Source: Phycomyces blakesleeanus NRRL 1555(-)
Taxonomy: Eukaryota; Mucoromycota; Mucoromycetes; Mucorales; Phycomycetaceae
Direction: 5' to 3'
NCBI RefSeq assembly: GCF_001638985.1
Contig: NW_017265145.1
Span: 186,001 to 250,000, forward strand
DNA length: 64,000 nt
Under the pieces are notes generated by a model, which was not told where the DNA came from, did not search any database, and worked only from the letters and a program-made list of their open reading frames with translations. Below, one piece after another: positions 24,556-35,685 of this stretch (its first letter is position 1; every line of letters begins with the position of its first letter). The position numbers and the translations under genes are program-made.

Positions 24556-26009
24556 GTCATTGAATAGAATCTTTGCTCATAGCCCTAGTAAATAGATCTT
24601 TTTATGCTTATATATTATACCTTTGTTTTGCTTTAATAAACTATTTTTTTTTTACAAACTTATATCGAAATAATGTGAAGTACATAAAAATATTGTGGTA
24701 AAAGATGATTTATCTGGATAAAATATCTCTAAAAGTGACATTTCTATTGACCTTAAGGTATAAACATACAGTGAGAATGTGTAATAAATACTAAATTTGC
24801 TAAAGGTGCGGTCAAAGTAGAGGCAGCTATGATGTATATTTAGGATTTAAGCTTTTGTCTAATGTCAGAAAATTAATTTAGAAAATATATCAAATTGTTC
24901 TCACTATAAAAAAAACTTTAAAAAGTAAAAAAAAAAAAGCCTCCCACCCTTTCAGTAATCAGATTTAATTGAAATATTATGTATTGCATAAGTTTATTAG
25001 TGTAATGAACATAAAAACCTTGGTGGATCCAAAGTATGGACAATATTTTATATTCAAGCTGTTTAATAATCTTTATAGTAGACATGTGTATTATGCGACA
25101 TATTTTACAAAATATCTATTGAAAGCACAGAGTATAAAGTTTTGGCTTATTAATACTTTGAATGTAATACATTTGACCTGAGATAACCATAAATACTCGT
25201 AGCTAAGCAACTGTGATCGATCAAACGTATTCAAACTTAGCTTTGCAGCTTTATAAAAGTAAAAGAAAAGTGTGATTCTTTAGGTGTATTCCTTATATTC
25301 CGCTATCAATATGACTATTAAGGTAGAACAACATACAGTCAAAGTTGGATACAGTGAGAATAATAGCAATATAAGAAAAACCCATGTCACTATCATTATC
25401 CCTATATCGAGTTTGACTATATTCATATACTTTAATCTTATAACTGTTTTTGCATTATTCTCAAAAGAATCTCGATTTAAAGCTGAACTTCTTTATAATA
25501 CATGTGCGTATAAAATTTATACTCTTATAGAAAAAGAAGTCCGGTCAAAGTTATTCATAGAAAAGTAAACAGACCTTATCCAGAATATGAACATGTTTCA
25601 ATATTATACAAATCAAAGTTCTTTATGTACTACTTCCTTGTCTGCTTTAGTAAAGTTTCTCTGGAAGTTTTCCCTAAATTAATAATCCATGATTGTGGTA
25701 ATATTAAGATTATTGGGTTACCAAATCAACACCTTGCATATTTCGATAAGAACAATAGAATGATGAGTAAAACTATATCTAGTACTACAAACCTACATTG
25801 TACCAGACTTTGCTTATTTCTAATATCAAGGCTATATTAGGTAGCTATGACATAGAGATCAAGAAAGCATAATTTATTATTGATTATATTACTAATACTT
25901 TGGAAGGTTTGTCTTACCCACCCAGTAAAAATTCAGCCACTTTTGATACAAATTAGGAAAGATATTACCTCTGTACTCATTAGAAAAATAAACTTTTGTG
26001 CTTTGATTA
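24556..26009. other. Intergenic region between OYE A and OYE B
   Basis: A 3' flank with AATAAA-like signals near 24635, then AT-rich DNA that recurs almost unchanged at 55027-56479. Short frames (24969, 25284, 25625) recur only because the whole segment is duplicated. They show no motif and no coding composition. Confidence 0.6.
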
Positions 26010-26134
26010 CATATCTAACTCCAAGGTCTCAAAACACTTAACCATCAAAAAACATTACTCGATATATAAATACTCTACTCCAAATCACAAAACAACCTTT
26101 ATCTCTCAATCCAACCTTTAATTCAAATAAAACT
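26010..26134 (+). promoter_or_regulatory. OYE B promoter and leader
   Basis: A CATATCTA variant of the shared upstream motif at 26010, TATATAAA at 26063-26070, and a CT/A-rich leader (TCTCAATCCAACCTTTAATT) related to those of the other OYE genes. Confidence 0.65.
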
Positions 26135-27274
26135 ATGTCTCCTGCTCTCTTTGCACCCATCAAAGTCGGTAATTCTCTCTTGAACCACCGTGTCGTTCAC
26201 AGTCCTCTTAGCCGCTTTCGTGCTGATGCCGACCACGTCCCACTCCCTTTGATGGCCGAGTATTACCAGCAACGTGTTACTGAAGGTGGTTTGATAATTG
26301 CCGAAAGTACATATATTACTGAGGATGCTGGCCCTTATCCTTTTGCTCCCGGTATCTACAACGACAAACAAATCGAGGCATGGAAAGAGATAACCAAGGC
26401 TGTGCATAACAAGGGCGGAATTATATTTCTCCAGCTGTGGCATGTTGGCCGTGGATCTGCGTCTGCTTCGTCTCCTGGAAATAAGATCCCTGTTTCTGCA
26501 TCGGCTATTGCGATCAAAGGCAAAAACATTTTCGGACAAGATTATGAAGTACCTCGTGCCCTTGAAATTGAAGAAATCTCTCAATTTGTACAGATATACA
26601 CCGATACTGCCAGAAATGCAATCAGCGCTGGTTTTGATGGTGTTGAGCTCCACGGTGCAAACGGCCATCTAATTGATCAATTTATCAATACCTCATCAAA
26701 TGTACGCACAGATAAGTACGGTGGATCCATCGAGAACCGCACTCGCTTTGCCCTAGAAATCATAGAAAGTGTTTCAAAAGCAATTGGAGAAGAGCGCACT
26801 GCAATTCGGCTGTCACCTTGGTCTGGATTCCAGGACGCAGAAGACGATACACCATATGAGACCTGGGGGTATCTTGTAAACCAATTGCAAGAAAGACATC
26901 CTAAACTGGCTTACCTGCACTTTATTGAGCCTCGCGATGACCTGGTTAACAGTGTCTATCCTGAAGCTGATAGAACAGAGGTAGTAGAGAATGATAGTAT
27001 TGAGCCATTCCGCAAGGCATGGAAGGGTCCATTTATTACTGCTGGTGGATATACCACTACTCCTAAGCGTGCATTTGAAACTACCGAAAAGCTGGAAAAC
27101 ACCTTGGTTGCCTTTGGCCGCTCTTTCATCGCAAACCCTGATCTTCCTCTTCGTCTTAAGAACGACTGGCCTCTCAATAAGTATGACCGTTCTACATTTT
27201 ATACCAGTGGTAGTGTTGGATACACTGATTACCCTTACTACAACCCTGGTACAGCTCGTGATATTAAGAACTGA
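26135..27274 (+). CDS. Old Yellow Enzyme homologue with His at the proton-donor position (OYE B)
   Basis: A 379-aa intronless OYE-fold protein with QLWHVGR (His103), RTDKYGGSIENRTRF and GRSFIANPDL all kept, so FMN binding is expected. Two active-site positions differ from paralogues A, C and D. The flavin-contacting Thr26 is Ser (PLSR), and the motif reads HGANGHLIDQF: codon 178 is CAT (26666-26668) where A has TAT. That position matches the proton-donating Tyr196 of yeast OYE1. The substrate-binding His173 and Asn176 remain. The frame is otherwise intact and an identical protein is encoded at 56605, so it is kept rather than decaying. It may have altered or reduced ene-reductase activity, or act on nitro/quinone substrates that need no proton donor (inference). 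Confidence 0.93.
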   Translation: MSPALFAPIKVGNSLLNHRVVHSPLSRFRADADHVPLPLMAEYYQQRVTEGGLIIAESTYITEDAGPYPFAPGIYNDKQIEAWKEITKAVHNKGGIIFLQLWHVGRGSASASSPGNKIPVSASAIAIKGKNIFGQDYEVPRALEIEEISQFVQIYTDTARNAISAGFDGVELHGANGHLIDQFINTSSNVRTDKYGGSIENRTRFALEIIESVSKAIGEERTAIRLSPWSGFQDAEDDTPYETWGYLVNQLQERHPKLAYLHFIEPRDDLVNSVYPEADRTEVVENDSIEPFRKAWKGPFITAGGYTTTPKRAFETTEKLENTLVAFGRSFIANPDLPLRLKNDWPLNKYDRSTFYTSGSVGYTDYPYYNPGTARDIKN

Positions 27275-30222
27275 GTCATTACATAGAAATTTTAGTCATA
27301 CCCTTAGCAAATAATTATTTATATTTATGTATTATGCCTTACTGTTATTTTAATACTAAACTTTATTAAAAAATAAACATTTGAATTTTATATTTTAAAA
27401 TAAATGCTAATATTGTTCCAATGTGATGCTTAGTTTTTTATAGAAGACCTTTAAAAGTTGTGTCTAAATTGACCCTAAAAAAGGAATTGAAAAGGGTAGT
27501 ACATGGTTATAATTTCATTAATGTATTTAAGACCAAAGACAGCTATGTCATATAATATATTATTGTAGTCTTTGCATGATGACAAAAAATAATCTTAGTG
27601 AACTCTTATTAAGCTGTTTCTATTTTTGAACACACCTTATGAAAGGTGCTTACTGAGTGTAGCTTTGAAGTGAATAAGGCATGTAGGTAGCAAATCACGC
27701 GCAATATTTAGCAGTACTTTAAGATAACAAAGATAGGTATCGTGTAAGCGTCTAGAGTTTTCTGTTATAGAAAATACTATACTTTCAAAGGCTTGATCCT
27801 GTCCGAGAATATTTATTAGATATATGAATGAAAAAACTTTATTTTTCAATTATTGTTATTATTATTATTATTATTAAAGTACAAAATATGCTACCTTTAA
27901 AAATTGTATTCACTAACTGTATAATTATTCGTCTCATTTTGAATAAAAACTCACTAGTTTTTTAAGCAAGAAAGATAACAAAAAAAAACGAGAGAGAGCA
28001 AAAACAAATGGTGCTCACAGAAGCTGCTGCTCTTAATAAAGACATATCTTTATATTTGGGTTAAAAAGTATATCATCTTCTAAGCTCTCACCTGTTTGTC
28101 GTCGACCGGTTTTTTTCGGCGGTCGACCGGTTTTCATTTCCATTTATAGACCATACTTTCATTCCAAAAATGGACAACACATTCAAGTAATACCAGTGCA
28201 AGAGCTATATATGCACTAAATCTCGTCCCTTTTAAAGAATTCTTAATTGACGAAGTTTTTTAAGCTATGACAAGTCTTTCTCTCTTCCTTTTTGTTGTTG
28301 TAGTCTTCAAGTACTTGCTGATATACATAATTGCTTCTTTTTCTTATCTTTAATCATTTTTAATAGAGTTAAGGCTCCTTCTATAGAATTTCATAATAAA
28401 GTGTGCCTCATTGAAGTCTATGTATTAATTGCTGTTACTATCTATTCATGATTGTAAACAGATATAAAAATAAAGGTGTGCTCAGGTGTTATTTTAGTAA
28501 AATCCAAATATTCTGAGCAACTGACTTCAGAGGACTGTCTTTTTCATTTTCTATAGTTACTATAAACAGTAAAGCGAAGTTGGGCGGTCGTCCACAACTA
28601 GGTAAATGCCTTTTGCTTTATTGCAAGGATATTGTCTATGGGTTCTTAACTCTTTATGTGCTTTATTATACTTGTAAAACTTTTAAATGCAAGACATATT
28701 TCTACTATTAATCGATTTTTTTTGGACTTTGAAGTCCCATTCCATTAGCACTTCAAAAGGAAAACAATATCTTTGAATTTCAGTAATCAGATTAAACTTA
28801 AACTTTATATATAGATACATGTTTATATATGGTATAAGCTTTTTATAAGTGGGACCATAAAACAACCTGATAGATGTTAACGTGTGATAGATTTGCTTAC
28901 ACATACTGTACAATAATATAGTTAACATTAAATACTCAGCGTTGTGTTTTATAGTTATTTCCTTAGAACAATTCAACTGTAGGTAGCAATCACAAAAACT
29001 ATGTATATAAATGGGAAGTGTTGAATTGGTTTGGCTATGAGACGCTGTCACAAATTAAATGGATGAAATAACTACAAATGAGTTTTAGGAAGCAAATATG
29101 AAAATAATTAGAAGTGAAAATCCTAACAGCTCTTTGGTTTATCTAAAAGCTAGATTGTAATTTAAATGTATAAAGAAAGAAATATATTCCAAGTTATACT
29201 TCTTTAATTATAGTCAAGAGTATTTAGTAGGCCAGAGACGACAAATAATATTAAAGGGAAAGGAATATGAGATATATTAAAATAATTAAAAAAAAAAGGT
29301 AGATCAAGATAGAGGTTGATTTCTATAATTATATTCTACTGTGTGTATTTTACATTAATAAAACACATACATTTTACAATAAGCCACACAAAAGACGTAA
29401 ATTATGAAATACTCTATTCAATTAATGGAAAGTAAATCCTGCAAAAAGAAAAAGTATAGTGCTTTTTTGCAGGGTCTCGTTTTCGAGTGGATCCACAACA
29501 GCACCCATAATGTGTTAATATTTTTTTTATCAAATACATATGCTTATATGCAATTCAGCCTATATTAATTCGACACGACGTAGAAATAACATTCAACCTA
29601 TTCGTTTTATTTCACATTGTAGATGTTCTTGTAAAATCATCAGAAACTACATATTTAAACCAAGTCTCTATAGAATTAAGCTGTGTGTTAAATGGTTATA
29701 GCTCTTAAGAAAATATTAAATTCAAAGATATTCATAAAGATATATTTCTGCTTTAGCCAAATAATGCTGATATTAAATATTTCACAAGCTGGATTTTCTT
29801 TATCCCCTGAAGCTTTGTCTAGTAAAATAAAACATCTCTATAAGCTTTTATGTTTATTTCATGAATTAGTAAGCAGTACTCTATGCAATGTTAAGGCCAT
29901 CAAACTGCAAAGCCAACGTCTTATATATTTTGATATGAAGAATGATGTATTAAGCAGTATAATGATCTCTGATATTACATGCTCACATCGCACCATATTT
30001 TGATTTATAAGCATAGCCAGTCTTTTCTTCTTCTGATACTAAGTCTATATTAAGGTATTATAGCGTAAGAGCCAAGAAGGCTTAAGTTTTCATAATGAAT
30101 AGCTTACTAATACTTTGTTGACCTTGTCCTACATATTCAGTAAAGATCTAGCCCTGGTGGTCCAAATCAAAGACAATAATGATTTTGTACTCACCAGATA
30201 AATGACCTTAAACTTTTGCTGA
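27275..30222. other. Intergenic region between OYE B and OYE C
   Basis: About 2.9 kb with no recognisable gene. It contains (ATT)n near 27860, a GC-rich pair of GTCGACCGG repeats at about 28100-28135, and, from about 29130 on, sequence related to the region upstream of OYE D (53090-53740). Weak frames at 28683 and 29692 recur in the duplicate but carry no motif. Confidence 0.55.
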
Positions 30223-30363
30223 CATATCAAATCAAAAAATCTTCAGGTCAATATACAGCTATAAGGCGACAGAAAAAAATGCTGATAGTATATAAGTAGT
30301 CCCTAGATCAATCACAAAATAACCATCATCTCTCAATTCAACTTTCAACCCTCAAATCAAATC
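30223..30363 (+). promoter_or_regulatory. OYE C promoter and leader
   Basis: CATATCAA at 30223-30230 (preceded by TTTTGCTGA as in gene D), TATATAAG at 30289-30296, and the leader TCTCAATTCAACTTTCAACC. Confidence 0.65.
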
Positions 30364-31497
30364 ATGACTACTGCTCTCTTCACGCCTATTAAACTCGGTG
30401 CATCTCTCTTGAAACATCGTATTGCCCTGGCTCCTCTGACCCGCCGTCGCTCTGATGAAGACCATATCTCTATCCCTTTGATGACCGAGTATTACGCACA
30501 ACGTGCTACTGATGGTGGTCTACTCATTACTGAAGGTGTCTTCATTTCCGAAGAGTCCGGTGCTTACCCACATGTTCCCGGTATCTTCACTGACAAGCAG
30601 ATCGAATCATGGAAAGAAGTAACTAAGGCTGTTCATGACAAGGGTGGAATTATATACCTCCAATTGTGGGCCGTTGGTCGCGCCAATGAATCAGCTAACA
30701 TCCCAGGCAACAAGCTCCCTGGCTCTGCATCTGCTATTGCAATTAGAGGCAAGAATGATTCCGGAGAGGATTATGAAGTACCTCGTGCACTCGAGACCGA
30801 GGAAATCCCCCTTATTGTGGAGCAATACGCCCAAGCTGCCAGAAACTCGATTGCTGCTGGGTTTGATGGTGTTGAGATCCACAGTGCTAATGGTTATCTT
30901 TTGGATCAATTCCTCAACAGCTCGTCTAATGTGCGTACAGATAAATACGGTGGATCAGCTGAAAACCGTGCTCGCTTTACCTTGGAGGTTGTCGAAAGTG
31001 TTTCCAAAGCAATCGGAGCAGATCGCACTGGTGTTCGTTTCTCACCTTGGTCTGGATACAAAGATGTGATCGACGCCAAGCCTTATGAGACCTGGGGATA
31101 CGTTGTAGAGCAGCTACAGGAGAACTATCCTGACCTGGCCTATCTTCATTTTATTGAACCTCGTGATGACTTTATCAGCGGCCTTCACCCTGAAGTTGAT
31201 AGAACTGAGATTCTTGAGAACGATAGCATTGATCCATTCCGCAAAGTATGGAAGGGTCCATTCATTACTGCCGGTGGATACACCACTCATCCAAAGCGTG
31301 CATTTGAAACTGCTGAATTGATGGAAAACACCTTGGTTGCCTTTGGCCGTTCTTTCATTGCAAATCCCGACCTTGTTCATCGTATTAAGAACGACTTACC
31401 TTTAAATAAGTATGACCGCTCAACCTTCTTTACCCTGGGTAGCGTTGGATATACCGATTACCCTTTTCATGACCCTGAAACAGCTGATAATAATTAG
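30364..31497 (+). CDS. Old Yellow Enzyme family oxidoreductase, divergent paralogue (OYE C)
   Basis: A 377-aa intronless ene-reductase homologue and the most divergent of the cluster. The proton-donor Tyr and substrate-binding residues are present (HSANGYLLDQF). However, His103 of the QLWHVGR motif is Ala here (QLWAVGR, codon 30670-30672), and the conserved HGAN is HSAN. PLTR, RTDKYGGSAENRARF and GRSFIANPDL are kept. The C-terminus lacks the DIKN tail of A, B and D. An identical protein is encoded at 60837. Changed residues line the substrate side of the flavin, so a different substrate range from gene A is likely (inference). Confidence 0.94.
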   Translation: MTTALFTPIKLGASLLKHRIALAPLTRRRSDEDHISIPLMTEYYAQRATDGGLLITEGVFISEESGAYPHVPGIFTDKQIESWKEVTKAVHDKGGIIYLQLWAVGRANESANIPGNKLPGSASAIAIRGKNDSGEDYEVPRALETEEIPLIVEQYAQAARNSIAAGFDGVEIHSANGYLLDQFLNSSSNVRTDKYGGSAENRARFTLEVVESVSKAIGADRTGVRFSPWSGYKDVIDAKPYETWGYVVEQLQENYPDLAYLHFIEPRDDFISGLHPEVDRTEILENDSIDPFRKVWKGPFITAGGYTTHPKRAFETAELMENTLVAFGRSFIANPDLVHRIKNDLPLNKYDRSTFFTLGSVGYTDYPFHDPETADNN

Positions 31498-32157
31498 ACT
31501 TAAATTATTACGCTCTCTGTTTATATTCGTAGTAGATGTATTGGCTTATGCTTATGCTTGTAAATTATATAATAGTATATGATTTGTTATTTTTCATACA
31601 ATAAACTTGCCTTGAAAAAAATATAACTTTATGGTGTGAAATCTTTGTGACCATTTTGCCAAATAATATGTACTATTTATAAAGAATATTTCAAAAAGAT
31701 GTTTAAACTGGGACAAGTGTTGAATTGATCTGTCTATGGAACTTAGTTAGAGTTTAATATATGAAAAAGGCTGCTAGCAAATTCAAAGGGCAAATTTAAA
31801 TAAAATAATGTGGGAAATATTGGTTAACAGAAATATCAGCTTAACACCACCCTTAAAAATAAAAAAAAGCTTGCAATAATCTCTCACTAAAGTTCAATGG
31901 ACTGTGGCTGTATGTCAGTCACAAACTACAGTAAGTACTGATTTACTTTCGAAAACCTCCAGTTTGCCTTATCATCAGCATAGTTGTTTATTCTTAACAA
32001 TTTATATATGCGTATGTTCTGTAGATATGCAACTATAGATATTTAAACTACATTGTGCTCCAGGACATCAGAATCATACAGCATTGCAAATAATTTATAT
32101 TCATATATGTATTAATTTAATGATTTGTTTACTAATTGACTAATTAAAGAAAAGTCT
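31498..32157. other. 3' flank of OYE C
   Basis: It has an AATAAA signal near 31600, then AT-rich sequence. It aligns with 61971-62596, but beyond about 31517 the two copies differ at many positions, marking the end of the near-identical tract. Confidence 0.6.
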
Positions 32158-33200
32158 TTAGTATACGCATTCTACATTTCCACCCTGAAGAGTCCACTGG
32201 TGTTTCACATCTTGTTCTTGTGCTTCAGAATCTTCTGTAATAAAAAAGAAAGAAAGAAAGAAAGAAATATAAAAGTACATACCTGCAAAACCAAACACGC
32301 AAAAAAGACGAGCCCAACGAGAAAAATCAAACTAAAAACACAGTACGAAGTTTGGGACATCTCACTTATACGACACCCAGTGGATCAGCTCACCAAAGTG
32401 AAGGACGACTAGCCAATCGTCAAAAAAAAGAAGGAGGACGCAATGCCTTTAAACCCACATATTCTAATTCTAATATAATATCCTTGAAACCTTTGGCCTC
32501 TTACTCAGAATCCTAGACACCACCAGAGCTCAATCAGGGTCTCGAGGGTTAACCTGTTGGCTTCAACCTCGTATATACAAAATAAGAACAAGGTAAAGGG
32601 CTGAGATGCTTTGCTTCATTTTATGTTTTGGAATGATCACTTGCCGAGTATAAGAGTCCACCAAAATACTCGCGTATTTTAATGAACTCGCTCGCTGAAC
32701 TGCACTGTTTTTTTTGGTAAAATTATGCAGACAAAACACGTTAGTATCTTTTCATGTTTAGTCGATAATTAGCAAACATGGTAATTAGCAGCAGATTTTT
32801 TCGCACAAGAATAAAAGCAAGAGCGTTTTTCTAGACTTCTAGTTATGTTTAACTGTCAGTATATAGTAAAGAACAAAAAAAAGTTAGATCTTGCTCAAGA
32901 TTAATGGGCATGAGCTTGGTAGCATTAGTCATTCTCTCGTTTTCTTGAATCCAAAAGGTTGAAAAATATGGAGCGCCTCTTTAAATAAAAAGGCGAAAAT
33001 TTGCTCAGCAGCTTTTGACACCGAAAGAGACATATTTGAGCTGGCTTTAACACACTGGTGGTCTTTACATTCATTACTTACCTAGTATACACATGGATAG
33101 GCTTGAAGGAAGGGAATGCAAGTAAACGAACGCGTATGCCCTTGAAATATTTTTTCGTGCTAATACAGATGATATCATCAATTACTTGTGATGTAAGCAT
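32158..33200 (-). pseudogene. Decayed spliced gene of unknown family, left copy
   Basis: I do not recognise the family. The minus strand shows exon-like pieces shared with 62597-63606. The first exon, 33200-33082, reads MLTSQVIDD...FPSFKPIHVYT and ends in AG|GTAAGT. Further inside are IQENERMTNATKLM and a SASEFIKIREYFGGLLYS exon ending at a GC-type donor. The last exon, 32234-32158, follows TTACAG and reads DSEAQEQDVKHQWTLQGG to a stop. The middle piece that reads DSEYEAEGFKALR in the right copy has a TAA in place of TAC here and a local insertion, so this copy is probably dead. The last exon stays open in both copies with only in-frame substitutions. Confidence 0.5.
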
Positions 33201-33206
33201 TCTTAG

Positions 33207-33310
33207 CCACCATGAGAAAAAAAGGGGCGTTTCAGGGAGGAGAGTTAAAAATATCTTAAGCATTCTTCAAAATCATCCTTTAAATCACCCCCTTTCTTTT
33301 TACCGTAATG
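33207..33310. mobile_element. MITE-like 104-bp element, left copy
   Basis: The sequence runs from CCACCATGAGAAAAAAAGG to CTTTTTACCGTAATG, with ends that are imperfect inverted repeats of each other. It aligns along its whole 104 bp with the reverse complement of 63645-63748, sharing the GCATTCT..CA.AATC centre. Flanks TTAG and TAAA allow a TA- or TTA-type target duplication. It contains no gene. Confidence 0.6.
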
Positions 33311-34590
33311 TAAAGCAAAATAATCACTATTCTGAGGAGCCAAAATTTTATTACTGAAATCTTTACAGTATGATTTGGCTTATATCTATGTATATAAATG
33401 AGCTTGTAATTTGGGATTTACGAAAAGAGAAATATATAAGCAGAATATAAATCTTAATATGTATCTGAATAGTAAGGTTATTGAGATTTGTACAGATAGA
33501 ATTATTAAATTTATAGTATATTATGTATATTGATAATATTTTTTTAAAAAAAGAATAGGATCTCAAATTCACTCGGTTTTTCTTTTTCGATTCCTCGATT
33601 CTTCTCTTTCTGTAGATCTAATGAGCCATAAACTAGTTTTAATTGGTAGAATGATAGCTTAAGCTACCAGCGGTAATTCACCCTCTTGCATAATTGCAGC
33701 TAATAAACTACAGACTTGCCCGTTTATACCAGAACAAGGATAAACACACACACAAGTCTTTAATGAAAAAGAGAAAGAATCAGACAGACAAGTTCCTTTT
33801 TTCCCCCTCTTCTTTCGGCTTATTACAAACTCTGTGGTACTTAGTTGAATGTTTTATTGGTAAACTTTTTTTTGGTTCTTCTTTTTGTCTTGGTAGCGCA
33901 TACTGTTTTGAATGGCCGTTTCCCCAAACTATCAAGGTTTTGGAATGAGCGCTTTTTTTTGCTCCTCTCTTTTCTATGCTATCTTCCGTATTAATCCAGA
34001 AAAGGAAAGGCCAGAAAAGATTCTGGCTCTTTAGCAAGCACGATCCATTTTTTTTATAAATGAAGGCTCATTTTAATTTCTTTTTCTCAGAGCCAATTTA
34101 GTGCATGGGAAAGACCCATATTTTTTTTGTTACTAATTATTAACCCTGGGTGTGGATTTGGGCGTAGGACATTGAGTCTGAACCACTTCCCCTTTTGTAT
34201 TTATTGATATGTATACAAGTTTTTTTAGTGGTGTTAAATCGTTAATTAGAGTTCGTCCGTCTTCTCTTAGGGTTTGGACATCAAAGTCCCTCGATCAACG
34301 CTTAAAAAGAAGAACAGTATTGGAACATTGATGATGTCCCAATTGATGTTATTGCTATATACGTAAATATATATTTGAAAATGGCATTGGTATCTATAGC
34401 TAGACTAGTAGTTAACCAGTTTCAGTAACTCATCATGTATTGTCAAATCAAAACCCCAATATATATACCTTAAGAAAATCAGTAATTATCTACATTAGAT
34501 AATAGTTCCGAACTGTATTGCATATGGTTAGTCCATTGTTTTTATGATGATAATGATGATAATGAAGATGTTTATATATGTTTATTATAT

Positions 34591-34624
<34 letters not shown>

Positions 34625-35685
34625 CTTGTTCTTTTTTTATGCACAGAAAATGATAGGACATTTATGATAAAGCTTAAATGATGTTTGAGGGTTCGAGTTT
34701 GTAGAAAATCGTTTATATATAATTGGCTATAAAGGAAAACTAAGATAGTTTATAAATGAAACATCAGGAAACTCTTCTTTTTTATTTTTATTATTATGTA
34801 TAGTAGACTTAGATCAAGAATGTTAATTTATACAAGATGTATTTAGTGTTATTAGTATTAGTATAAGAATAAAAAATAAAAGTAATAATGGTGCGTTTGT
34901 ACAATACAGTTTTGAAACTTTTGTTTGTTGCTAAGGTAGGTTTACTTTAGTATCCATGGTAATAAATTCCCAAACAACTTTTTTTTTTTGGTTTTTGTTG
35001 TTGTTGCAAAATATCCAATTGATCACTATTATACAAATACCGGGTTGTGTACCCGAAGATAGAGTAAGAGAGTAAAATCAAAATCATTTGGAATGGAGCA
35101 CCCGCATAGAATTTGATGCCTGCATCTTTACTTATCTAATCGATGGTATTTTCTCCAAATTGAACGATGTCAATATACATGTATATATATGTATAAAATA
35201 GAGAACCAATAAAAGAATGGACTCAATAAAAAATACCAAAATAATATAAAAATCCCCCCAAAAAAAAACAAATGAAACAAAGAATAATAATAAATACAAC
35301 AAACGATAATAATAACAACAAATTTTGTGTATCCGTGTGTGCGTGTGTGTATACAGTCTGTAGTCTGTAGTCTGTAGTCTGTAGTTTGTTCTATGCAGAA
35401 ATAGACAATATAAATTTACATTGGAATTGGAATTTTTTAAAAAAAATGTGTATAATTATATATATATATATAAATATGTCTGTGTACCTGTATGTGTGTA
35501 TATGAATTGTAGTGCTGATAATGATAATGATAATGATAATAGTAATAGTAATAGTAATAGTAATAGTAATAATAATAATAATAACAATAGTAATAATAAT
35601 AACAGTAATAGTAATGATAGTAAAAAATGACGGTTTAAATAATAGTGATAATAATCTAACTGTGAGAGTTTTGGTTCTTTTTTCT
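33311..35685. other. Intergenic region between the left OYE block and the PAK kinase
   Basis: No gene is seen. It holds (TA)n near 34595-34622, a (GTCTGTA)n 7-bp tandem repeat near 35355-35390, and the trinucleotide array at 35516-35627. The last part is probably the 3' untranslated region of the minus-strand kinase. Confidence 0.55.
35516..35627. repeat. (GATAAT)n/(AGTAAT)n/(AATAAC)n microsatellite
   Basis: A run of trinucleotide-type units encodes an artificial Asn/Asp/Ser-rich frame on the plus strand. It lies about 60 bp beyond the stop codon of the kinase gene. Confidence 0.9.

Larger units (their letters stand above)
24640..31517. repeat. Segmental duplication, left copy (~6.9 kb)
   Basis: This interval is almost identical to 55110-61990. 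By eye I found only about 15 substitutions or small indels, for example G/A near 27455, T/A near 27547, T/A near 28246 and T/C near 28275. The spacing between copies is 30,470 bp at OYE B and 30,473 bp at OYE C. Similarity continues beyond both ends at much lower identity. Confidence 0.9.

Noticed and set aside
26123..26668. 181-codon minus-strand frame inside OYE B (and at 56593)
   Set aside because: Antisense shadow of a conserved enzyme gene, with no independent motif.
33640..33690. Hairpin-forming TGGTAG..CTACCA stretch considered as a tRNA
   Set aside because: No T-loop GTTCRA sequence and no closing acceptor stem.
35421..35630. Asn/Asp/Ser-run protein
   Set aside because: Encoded by a trinucleotide microsatellite in the 3' flank of the kinase gene.
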